Shown here: piece by piece, positions 1 to 6,111 of the stretch | Numbering within the stretch: the first letter of the stretch is position 1 | Layout: each line of letters opens with the position of its first letter | Assembly: GCA_021736285.1 (NCBI GenBank) | Contig: JAIPGE010000031.1 | Location: 1 to 10,883 of the forward strand | Direction: 5' to 3' | Source: Candidatus Izemoplasma sp. | GTDB lineage: Bacteria > Bacillota_I > Bacilli_A > Izemoplasmatales > Izemoplasmataceae | Length of the DNA: 10,883 nt | Translations under genes and position numbers: made by a program | The notes under the pieces: generated by a model | The model's database searches: none | What the model was told of the DNA's origin: nothing | The model's input: the letters and a program-made list of their open reading frames with translations, nothing else

Positions 1-2855
1 ATGTCGATGGTAATCCAATCATCGATGAATCTGGCAACATTGTTTATGAAGAAGTTGAGGTCCCTCTTTTAGATGAAAATGGAGATCCTTTGATTTTTAC
101 TGAAGGACCAATTATGACTGAAATAGAAGAAGTACCAATTGTTGAATATTATGAAGTTGAACGCCTTGATGAAAATGGAGATCCCATCCTAGACGAAAAT
201 GGTAATCCAATTTATGATATCGTTGAAGAACCTGTTTTGGATGAAAATGGAGATCCAATTTATGAACAAAGAGAAGTACCCGTCTTAGATGAAAACGGAG
301 ATGTCATGTATCAACAACAATTTGATGTCGAATTGTTTATTGAAGATATTATTGAATATAATGTTACAAAATATTATGCGAATGTCGTTGACAATCCGCT
401 TACTCAGTTAGCACAACGGTTTGTTGATCAAGTTTTGGCATCCTATTATGATTGGCATTATTATCGTGTTAATAATTATATGATATCTAACTGGGGATTT
501 GCGATTGGAAATGATGATATCTACTTTATGGAAGATAAACCAAGTGATACCGACCAATCATCAATGGAACGCTATGTGATGCGCATGTCATTTGATACAG
601 AGACCAACGAATTATTACTTGAAGAATACATCAATGCATCGAAAGCTGGTTTTGATGAATGTCAAATTATTCTCGATCCAATCAATGACAACATCATTTG
701 CCAACAGTGGGATGAAAACATGAAAGTATTCTCACCAGTTAATGGGTTATTAACAGTTCCTGATTCAAGCAACTTAAATCCTGTTACATTCCCTAATGGC
801 GAACTATACTTTTATGATAATACTGATTCCTATATTGATGAACTTGGATATCGCAGTACATTACTCTATACAATCAATGCTGATGGTACCCTAAATTCCA
901 ATTATATTGAATTGGCTGAATATCAAGTAACATGTCAAGACGGAACCTGTAATTATGGTGTGAGCGCTGACTTCTATACCGAGGATGGGACAACACAGTA
1001 TAATGAATGGGAACGCTACGCTGGATTAGTTTATGATGAGGGTGATTCATTTATTGAATCTGCTGATTTTGTCTTAACAAGCGTCGGTGAATTTGATGCC
1101 ACACGTCCTGAATGTACAGATACCAATGGATGTTGGTATCAAACAGTTTATGAGGTGTATGACACAGATGGTACGACGTTACTAGGAACATTTGAAGGTG
1201 GACAAAAAATATATCCAGGTGATGACATTCCACCTTATCAAGCAAGTTATACAGTAGATCAAACAAGCGATTATCGTTATCGTTATGACTGGTCAACAGA
1301 TGATAAGATCTGTGATAATTACGATGTTGGTTGCCAGGATGGTATTCAATTACACGATACCACAATCAATGAAAATGGCATTTATTTATACAACAATTTT
1401 ATCATCGATGGTGGCGAGACATTTGTTAGTGAGTTCGTTATTGATGAAACAAGCAATGCCATCTATAATTATGACAAGTTTGTTGAAGGAGATGTTTGTC
1501 AATTTACAACTTGTACAGAAGACATTCCAGTAAATATTCTTGATGATACTGGTGAGATTATTGGAAATGGTAGTGTCAATCGTGATTATAACCAAGATGA
1601 CATTATCCCACTTCATATCGACTACACCATAACATCTGATACGGTTACCACTGTTTACGATACAGTCTGTACCAATTCGAATGGATGTTGGGAATACTAC
1701 AACATTGATAATGAAGTTTATTACAATATTCGTTATGAACAAGGTGACGCAATGTATGAAACCATTACATTTGCTGAAACAGATAAAGCGATTATTGAAT
1801 CAGAAACATTAACCAATGAAACATGTACCAATATAGACGGGTGTTGGTCTAATGAAATAGAATATCATATTCTAGATGCAACAGACACTGAACTTTATCA
1901 ATTTATTGGCAGCACATACATAGAATATGGATATAAGGCACCATTTGATGTCACAGTGTATATTGATGATATCACAACCCATTATGACAAAGAGGATTCC
2001 ACAACGATTCAGACATGTGATGATGCTACTTGCCGTGAAGACGCATCACTTGTAATGGGAACTGGGGCTTCTGAAGTTTATTTAGGATGGGGCAATATTC
2101 AGTACCAACTTGGTGATCAAATCATCGATACTATCATCTTAAGTGACACAGCAGTTCCAACAGCGGCAATCACTGACAATTACTGTCAAAACACAAATGG
2201 CTGTCAACGCGAAACCGAAGAATTTACCATTTATGATGAACTCGGTAATGTTATAACACATGCCACCGAATGGAATCAAATGTTACCAGTTTATTTTGCT
2301 TATGGAGAACGGATGCCAATTGATGATGATTTTACGGCTACATTTACACTTTCTAATGTGACTTATAGAACATCACGACTTAATGTTCATGAGTTCATAT
2401 ACAACTTGGATTCTGTTATTGTTTTAGAAGAAGATCTTTACTTAATAGAACGTGACTCATGGACCGATCAAGACTACAATGTTATTTTGGCATATGATGA
2501 CACAACAGGCGTTTATCGCGCCATGCAAACCAACTTAACCGCAGTTGAAGAAATCACTGCATTTGGTAATGGTTATGTCGCTATTAACAGCGATGAAACA
2601 GCAATCTATCAATTCACTTATGATCCATTATTATCGGATGATAACTTCTATTACTTCGAAATGACGAATTTAACAGAAGGATATCTAATTAACGGCGTGA
2701 ATGATTTAATCATTGATTACGATGGGTCAATTTACTTTAAAGGTGTTGATAACTTTATTCAAGATATTACCGGAACGATTACAATTGATGGCGATATCAT
2801 TATTGATACCGAATACACCGAGCGTGAAGTTATTCGCCTCAGACCAATTAATTAA
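1..2855 (+). CDS. Large acidic cysteine-paired repeat protein, probably extracellular (5' truncated)
   Basis: I do not recognise a named family. The frame is open from position 3 to the left edge, so the gene starts outside; the internal TTG at 90 has no ribosome binding site and lies within a repeat. With residues numbered from codon 3-5, about 950 are present. Residues 1-110 hold LDENGDPI-type repeats. About 155-310 is beta-rich, aromatic and propeller-like (for example GNDDIYFMED, NGELYFYDN), with Cys220 and Cys233. Eight close cysteine pairs follow at 311/316, 371/377, 437/444, 499/504, 556/562, 608/614, 672/677 and 728/734. The tail (about 800-950) is again beta-rich (DLYLIERDSW, DGSIYFKGVDN) and ends in RLRPIN, with no LPXTG or membrane anchor. 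All 18 cysteines can pair, and only 11 lysines occur from position 90 on. Disulfides, acidity and repeats point to a secreted protein or lipoprotein; any signal peptide is outside the window. Function, perhaps adhesion or binding, is not shown. Confidence 0.85.
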   Translation, partial: VDGNPIIDESGNIVYEEVEVPLLDENGDPLIFTEGPIMTEIEEVPIVEYYEVERLDENGDPILDENGNPIYDIVEEPVLDENGDPIYEQREVPVLDENGDVMYQQQFDVELFIEDIIEYNVTKYYANVVDNPLTQLAQRFVDQVLASYYDWHYYRVNNYMISNWGFAIGNDDIYFMEDKPSDTDQSSMERYVMRMSFDTETNELLLEEYINASKAGFDECQIILDPINDNIICQQWDENMKVFSPVNGLLTVPDSSNLNPVTFPNGELYFYDNTDSYIDELGYRSTLLYTINADGTLNSNYIELAEYQVTCQDGTCNYGVSADFYTEDGTTQYNEWERYAGLVYDEGDSFIESADFVLTSVGEFDATRPECTDTNGCWYQTVYEVYDTDGTTLLGTFEGGQKIYPGDDIPPYQASYTVDQTSDYRYRYDWSTDDKICDNYDVGCQDGIQLHDTTINENGIYLYNNFIIDGGETFVSEFVIDETSNAIYNYDKFVEGDVCQFTTCTEDIPVNILDDTGEIIGNGSVNRDYNQDDIIPLHIDYTITSDTVTTVYDTVCTNSNGCWEYYNIDNEVYYNIRYEQGDAMYETITFAETDKAIIESETLTNETCTNIDGCWSNEIEYHILDATDTELYQFIGSTYIEYGYKAPFDVTVYIDDITTHYDKEDSTTIQTCDDATCREDASLVMGTGASEVYLGWGNIQYQLGDQIIDTIILSDTAVPTAAITDNYCQNTNGCQRETEEFTIYDELGNVITHATEWNQMLPVYFAYGERMPIDDDFTATFTLSNVTYRTSRLNVHEFIYNLDSVIVLEEDLYLIERDSWTDQDYNVILAYDDTTGVYRAMQTNLTAVEEITAFGNGYVAINSDETAIYQFTYDPLLSDDNFYYFEMTNLTEGYLINGVNDLIIDYDGSIYFKGVDNFIQDITGTITIDGDIIIDTEYTEREVIRLRPIN
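3..332 (+). repeat. Tandem 16-residue (48-base) LDENGDPIY-type repeats
   Basis: Within the large surface protein, copies begin at 21, 69, 189, 237 and 285, and an extra 8-residue half copy begins at 165. The frame from 3 to 20 (VDGNPI) looks like another half copy. Steps are 48 bases or multiples of it: 21 to 69, 69 to 165 (two units, the middle one diverged to TEIEEVPIVEYYEVER), 189 to 237 and 237 to 285. The consensus is L-D-E-N-G-D/N-P-I-Y-E-x-x-E-V-P-V. The core GATGAAAATGGAGATCC recurs nearly unchanged at DNA level, suggesting recent copying. The clustered Asp/Asn/Glu around a Gly recall Ca2+-binding loops, but the Gly position does not match an EF-hand, so metal binding is a guess. The repeats probably form a stalk or spacer. 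Confidence 0.85.
933..2390 (+). repeat. Four degenerate ~120-residue protein repeats, each with two cysteine pairs
   Basis: First cysteines of successive pairs are encoded at 933, 1113, 1311, 1497, 1668, 1824, 2016 and 2184, a step of 52-66 residues. By eye the odd-numbered segments share Y-x-x-G-D followed by a beta stretch (YDEGDSF, IDGGETF, YEQGDAM, YQLGDQI). The even-numbered ones share D-x-x-G near the start and then G/D-x-x-P-x-x-x-x-Y-T (GDDIPPYQASYT, DDIIPLHIDYT, YKAPFDVTVY). This suggests an A+B unit repeated four times, starting near 933, 1311, 1668 and 2016. The most regular pair is C-T-x-x-x-G-C-W at 1113, 1668 and 1824. Each CxxxxC or CxxxxxC could close a small disulfide loop. 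Unit boundaries are approximate, because no alignment was computed. Confidence 0.6.
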
Positions 2856-2873
2856 CTAGTAAATTAACCAATT

Positions 2874-2909
2874 AAAAAACTGCGAGGGATTAGCCCTTGC
2901 AGTTTTTTT
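2874..2909. terminator. Bidirectional intrinsic terminator between convergent genes
   Basis: A 10-base-pair stem (2879-2888 with 2894-2903, one G-T wobble) closes a 5-base loop. It is flanked by an A run on the left (2874-2879) and a T run on the right (2903-2909), which also pair. It therefore gives a hairpin plus U tract in both directions. It lies 18 bases after the + strand surface protein and about 26 bases beyond the - strand reductase stop, and can serve both. Confidence 0.9.
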
Positions 2910-2935
2910 AAATGTTTTTTAAAAAATGATTTTTA

Positions 2936-3775
2936 CTATTCAATATCGTCCCATCGCCGTGGATCACCTTGAATTGTATCTAAGAATGCCATATCTTTCT
3001 TAGTGATTTCAAAGTCAAGTTGACTGTTTTCAATCATTCGGTGTTCGTGGGTGCTTTTTGGCAGTGGTGCAACCCCTTTTTGAACTAAATACCGAATACA
3101 AATTTGGGCGTTTGATTTGTCATATTTTTCAGCGATTTTACCAATGTCATCGTTGTCAAGTAAATACCCAATACCAAGCGGTGAATATGCTTCAACAAAA
3201 ATATTGTGGCGGTCACAAAAGTCGATTGTTTTAGATTGATCAATTCCAATGAAATAGCCAATTTGATTAACATGCGGGACAATCTCATTGTTATCAATAA
3301 TGTTTTGTAAGTGTTTAGGCTCAAAATTCGAAACCCCAATTGCTTTAGCTTTTCCAGCTTTGTAGGCTTCTTCCATTGCTCTATAAGCCAACACATTTCC
3401 TGCACTACAATCTTTGCCCATGTCACTCCATGGCCAAGGGGCATGAATGATAAATAAATCAATGTAATCTAACCCAAGGTTATCGAGTGTTTCATCAAAG
3501 GCTTTTTTGGCACCTTCGTAATCTTTAATGTGTGATTCAAGTTTAGATGTTACAAAAATCTGATCACGGGGAATACCGGAATCTCGAATTGCTTTCCCAA
3601 CACTTTTTTCATTGCCATATCCTTCGGCAGTATCAATATGACGGTACCCCACTCTTAAAGCTGTTGACACAGCATTGTAGGCGTTATCACCTTCTTTGAT
3701 TTGCCAGGTACCAAACCCTATTTTAGGGAGTTTCACCCCATTGCTTAATGTGTACGTTTCTGCTAAAATACTCAT
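2936..3775 (-). CDS. Aldo/keto reductase, 2,5-diketo-D-gluconate reductase-like
   Basis: This is a 279-residue NADPH-dependent oxidoreductase of the aldo/keto reductase superfamily, a cytosolic (beta/alpha)8 barrel that reduces aldehydes or ketones to alcohols. Length fits the bacterial AKR5-type group. The catalytic tetrad is complete: Asp48 and Tyr53 in HIDTAEGYGNE, Lys78 in TSKLE and His111 in IIHAPWP. The segments GVSNF (147-151), NQIGYF (170-175), EAYSPLG (195-201) and LPKSTHEHRMIEN (238-250) match family signatures, the last being the NADP(H) phosphate-binding stretch (Lys240, Arg246). The ATG at 3773-3775 follows a perfect AAGGAGG (3781-3787) by 5 bases. The gene is monocistronic, convergent with the surface protein and divergent from the VanZ operon. 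Substrate cannot be told from sequence; a general carbonyl or methylglyoxal detoxification role is plausible. Stop codon is TAG. Confidence 0.97.
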   Translation of the reverse strand: MSILAETYTLSNGVKLPKIGFGTWQIKEGDNAYNAVSTALRVGYRHIDTAEGYGNEKSVGKAIRDSGIPRDQIFVTSKLESHIKDYEGAKKAFDETLDNLGLDYIDLFIIHAPWPWSDMGKDCSAGNVLAYRAMEEAYKAGKAKAIGVSNFEPKHLQNIIDNNEIVPHVNQIGYFIGIDQSKTIDFCDRHNIFVEAYSPLGIGYLLDNDDIGKIAEKYDKSNAQICIRYLVQKGVAPLPKSTHEHRMIENSQLDFEITKKDMAFLDTIQGDPRRWDDIE

Positions 3776-3780
3776 AATTT

Positions 3781-3787
3781 CCTCCTT
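3781..3787 (-). promoter_or_regulatory. Ribosome binding site of the aldo/keto reductase
   Basis: The - strand reads AAGGAGG, a full match to the anti-Shine-Dalgarno sequence, 5 bases before the ATG. It fixes the start and predicts efficient translation. Confidence 0.9.
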
Positions 3788-3803
3788 ATTACGTTCTAAT
3801 GTT

Positions 3804-3809
3804 ATTATA
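3804..3809 (-). promoter_or_regulatory. Candidate -10 box for the aldo/keto reductase
   Basis: The - strand reads TATAAT, a perfect consensus, 28 bases before the ATG. That would give a leader of roughly 20 bases holding only the ribosome binding site. No good -35 box is seen about 17 bases upstream, so the assignment rests on the -10 alone. Confidence 0.5.
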
Positions 3810-4040
3810 CAATATATTTAAAAATCGTTTTAGTTAAATGCGTAATTAATCTACTTAACGCGATATAATCAAGTTATCTTAAAATTAGTCTTTTCGGTCT
3901 AACAATAATTAAAATTGGTATCTAGACAGATGTTAAATGCAACAAGCTGATCCTCAGACTTAAATCTTAAAAAAATCAGGTTTTATAAACAAATAGCATT
4001 ATTTTTTCGTTTAAGTGTATAAATAAAACACATGATACGG

Positions 4041-4046
4041 TATAAT
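4041..4046 (+). promoter_or_regulatory. Candidate -10 box of the VanZ/EAL operon
   Basis: TATAAT lies 17 bases before the VanZ-like ATG, leaving a very short leader. A GAGGTG ribosome binding site follows at 4053-4058, 5 bases before the ATG at 4064. The -35 region is weak. Confidence 0.55.
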
Positions 4047-4063
4047 ATGACTGAGGTGTTTTC

Positions 4064-4522
4064 ATGAAACAAGAGAAGTGGGGTATGGTTGGACTGTGGA
4101 TGGTGATTATCTTTTTATTTTCTCATCAATCCGGCAGTGCATCTACAGAAAGTTCAAATGTTATTGCGGGAATGATTGAATGGTTAATTCCGAATCTACG
4201 AGATGATAAATTTATTGAGCTGTTTTTGATTGAACATGTTCGTGAAATAGCCCATATCTTCTTGTATTTTGGTTTGGGGATCATCACTTACCGGGCACTA
4301 GAAGACCAATTTAGATTCGAACGCATCGGGTATACCGTGGCAATTGGAATTGGCTATGCGATACTTGATGAGTTTCATCAAATATATGTTCCTGGACGGG
4401 CCTTCCAAGTGATTGATTTATTGCATGATACATTGGGCTTAATCTTAAGTATTTTGGTATTTGAAATAGTCAAACATATCGTGATAAAGGATGATAAAAA
4501 TGAAACAATTGAAAGTAAATAG
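4064..4522 (+). CDS. VanZ-like family membrane protein
   Basis: This 152-residue integral membrane protein matches the VanZ-like family, named after the teicoplanin-resistance accessory protein VanZ; most members have no known biochemical role. Family signatures are visible in order: FSHQSG (19-24), R-E-I-A-H (60-64), D-E-F-H-Q (102-106), Y-V-P-G-R (108-112) and D-x-x-x-D-x-x-G (118-125). Hydrophobic helices lie at about 7-19, 62-79, 88-101 and 123-141, fitting the usual four-helix layout. The start is supported by GAGGTG 5 bases upstream and a TATAAT promoter. Its last 23 bases overlap the start of the EAL gene, so the two are co-transcribed and probably translationally coupled. Proposed roles of relatives include envelope or glycopeptide tolerance; nothing here shows a van cluster, so resistance should not be inferred. 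Stop is TAG. Confidence 0.93.
   Translation: MKQEKWGMVGLWMVIIFLFSHQSGSASTESSNVIAGMIEWLIPNLRDDKFIELFLIEHVREIAHIFLYFGLGIITYRALEDQFRFERIGYTVAIGIGYAILDEFHQIYVPGRAFQVIDLLHDTLGLILSILVFEIVKHIVIKDDKNETIESK
4487..4492 (+). promoter_or_regulatory. Ribosome binding site deciding the EAL gene start
   Basis: AAGGAT sits inside the 3' end of the VanZ-like gene. It directly abuts the ATG at 4491 (no spacing) but lies 7 bases before the ATG at 4500, so 4500 is the better start. Confidence 0.6.
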
Positions 4523-5948
4523 ATTATTAACTGTTATATTTGCTAGTTTTTTAGTAGTAATGATTGTCTTACGCGTTGTTGAATTTGTGTTGATTAAAGA
4601 ACTTTCAATTGTGGTCAATATTGGGTTGTTTGTGTATTTAATTTATCTATTTCGGACACTGCGTAGACTTTCTGCCCATACGGCTGTTTTACGTAATCCA
4701 TATACACAGTTTAAAACCAAGTATGAATTGTTAAGTGACCACAAAAAGACACGTTTACCAACACACAATATGTGTGCTATACATATTGATAACTACCAAG
4801 ATATTATTGAAGTGTGTGGTGTATCATTTGTGAATGTCATTGATAAAAACATCAAAGATAGACTATTAAAAATTGTAGATATGACACATATATATGAAAT
4901 CAATGACCATACATATTTTATCATGACCAGTAACACTGTTGAAAAAGAAGACATATTAACAGTGTTTGAATTACCGATGCAAGGACATAAAGAAAATGAC
5001 ACGTATCCATTAAATGTTAAAGTTGTGACCATCAGTGATGACATCAAAGAGAGTCTTGAATTGAGAAACGTATTGGATTTAGTTGATGTGGCGTTTTATA
5101 AATTAAATAATAATAAACAATCAACATTCACAATTGATCAATCATTAATCAATGATGTCAATGAAGAAAATTACTATAAAGGACACCTCCAACAAGCGAT
5201 TCAGAAAAAAGAGATTACTACGTATTTTCAGCCTAAATTACGCAAAAAAGACAAAATTATTGTTGGCGCAGAAACGTTAAGTCGTTGGCTTGAAAATGAG
5301 CGTATTGTGGCACCCAGTAAATATATTTATATCGCTGAAGCAACAGGGATGATCGTTGATATTGATATCATCTCTTTTGAAGGCAGTTTGCAACTGTTAC
5401 ATACACTTAAGGAACAAGACTTGTTGACTGACCACTTCAAAATATCAACCAATTTTTCACCCATTACACTGAAAAATATCAACATTGAAGACTTGCAATC
5501 CAAACTTGACTTGTATGATATTAATCCATCGCACATCAGCATCGAAATCACAGAACGTCTCGCGATGGATTACGATCACATTAAACCTATTTTAGATGAG
5601 ATAAAAACACTTGGTATATCGATTGAAATGGATGACTTTAGTGCAGGCCATGCGTCACTTTCTGTATTGCCACTCTTAGGTGTTGACACAGTAAAAATAG
5701 ACTATAGTGTCTTTCCCCGCAAACCATTTAATCAAGATGAAATCGCTATTTATAAAGGCTTGGTAAATTTACTTGATAAACTTAATCTAACGATAGTCTC
5801 AGAAGGTATTGAAACAACTGATGAATATTTATTGATCCATGATTTACCAGTTGATCTTATCCAAGGATACTATATCAGTAAACCACTACCAAAAACCACA
5901 TTTATCGATATGCTACATAATCTAGAGAAACATCCAAACACGGATTAA
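4500..5948 (+). CDS. Membrane-anchored degenerate GGDEF-EAL protein, predicted c-di-GMP phosphodiesterase
   Basis: This 482-residue protein has two N-terminal helices (about 9-32 and 35-51), a degenerate GGDEF domain (about 88-200) and an EAL domain (about 228-478) that hydrolyses cyclic-di-GMP to pGpG. In the first domain CAIHIDNYQDI (from 92) matches the GGDEF fold, but the active-site loop reads NDHTY (135-139), so cyclase activity is unlikely. In the EAL domain the signature is ETL (258-260) and metal or catalytic positions are kept: Asn318 (TNFSP), Glu349 and Glu352 (EITER), Asp378 and Asp379 (DDFSAG), Lys399 and Asp401 (VKID), Glu435 and Glu438 (EGIE), Gln455 (QGYY). An active phosphodiesterase with a regulatory pseudo-GGDEF domain is therefore predicted. 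An in-frame ATG at 4491 would add three residues, but ribosome binding site spacing favours 4500. It overlaps the VanZ-like gene by 23 bases, suggesting c-di-GMP turnover tied to an envelope function. Confidence 0.92.
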   Translation: MKQLKVNRLLTVIFASFLVVMIVLRVVEFVLIKELSIVVNIGLFVYLIYLFRTLRRLSAHTAVLRNPYTQFKTKYELLSDHKKTRLPTHNMCAIHIDNYQDIIEVCGVSFVNVIDKNIKDRLLKIVDMTHIYEINDHTYFIMTSNTVEKEDILTVFELPMQGHKENDTYPLNVKVVTISDDIKESLELRNVLDLVDVAFYKLNNNKQSTFTIDQSLINDVNEENYYKGHLQQAIQKKEITTYFQPKLRKKDKIIVGAETLSRWLENERIVAPSKYIYIAEATGMIVDIDIISFEGSLQLLHTLKEQDLLTDHFKISTNFSPITLKNINIEDLQSKLDLYDINPSHISIEITERLAMDYDHIKPILDEIKTLGISIEMDDFSAGHASLSVLPLLGVDTVKIDYSVFPRKPFNQDEIAIYKGLVNLLDKLNLTIVSEGIETTDEYLLIHDLPVDLIQGYYISKPLPKTTFIDMLHNLEKHPNTD

Positions 5949-6017
5949 TCCTGACAGTAAATAACCCATATTATGATCCAATTCTTAATTAATAGAGGTT
6001 ACATGCTAAAACCACTC

Positions 6018-6043
6018 AAGCGTCTCACATTGAGACGTTTTTT
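6018..6043 (+). terminator. Intrinsic terminator after the VanZ/EAL operon
   Basis: A perfect 7-base-pair stem (CGTCTCA at 6021-6027 with TGAGACG at 6031-6037) has a 3-base loop. It can be extended by A-A-G on the left pairing with T's, and is followed by six T's (6038-6043). It lies 70 bases after the EAL stop and ahead of the helicase promoter, separating the two units. Confidence 0.88.
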
Positions 6044-6070
6044 CACACAATATTCAAAATTAATGAAATA

Positions 6071-6079
6071 TGGTATAGT
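6071..6079 (+). promoter_or_regulatory. Extended -10 promoter of the helicase gene
   Basis: TGG-TATAGT is an extended -10 (TGn plus a 5/6 match to TATAAT). A weak TATTCA lies 17 bases upstream at 6051-6056. An overlapping TATACT at 6079-6084 is an alternative. It lies 32 bases before the ATG at 6112, after the terminator. The ribosome binding site is the AAGGGGGAA stretch at about 6099-6107. Confidence 0.6.
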
Positions 6080-6111
6080 ATACTTAGAGTAATTCACCAA
6101 GGGGGAAGACA

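Larger units (their letters stand above)
3776..4063. other. Divergent intergenic region (288 bases)
   Basis: This very AT-rich spacer holds the outward promoters of the reductase (- strand) and the VanZ/EAL operon (+ strand). A second + strand TATAAT at 3864-3869 has no convincing -35. A small imperfect hairpin near 3948-3963 (CTGA-TCC-TCAG core) lacks a following T run. I see no reading frame with a ribosome binding site, no riboswitch core that I recognise and no strong operator palindrome. Confidence 0.6.

Noticed and set aside
165..308. EF-hand or dockerin calcium-binding repeats in the LDENGDPI array
   Set aside because: The acidic spacing is suggestive, but Gly is at position 4 rather than 6 of the loop and the conserved Glu at position 12 is not consistent.
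21..332. CRISPR array from the regular 48-base repeats
   Set aside because: The repeats are in-frame, tandem without unique spacers, and encode a continuous protein segment.
1051..1742. Open frames on the - strand and in another + frame inside the surface protein gene
   Set aside because: They lie wholly within a gene with strong repeat structure, lack ribosome binding sites and give low-complexity His/Ile/Asn-rich translations.
3864..3869. Second + strand TATAAT as promoter of a small RNA in the divergent spacer
   Set aside because: No -35 box, no downstream hairpin with a T run, and no conserved structure visible before the VanZ promoter.
4491..4499. ATG at 4491 as the start of the EAL protein
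   Set aside because: The AAGGAT ribosome binding site directly abuts it, whereas the ATG at 4500 has a 7-base spacing.
4064..4522. Glycopeptide (teicoplanin) resistance gene vanZ
   Set aside because: Only the broad VanZ-like family signature is present, and no vanH/A/X/Y or vanRS-type genes lie nearby, so a resistance call is not supported.
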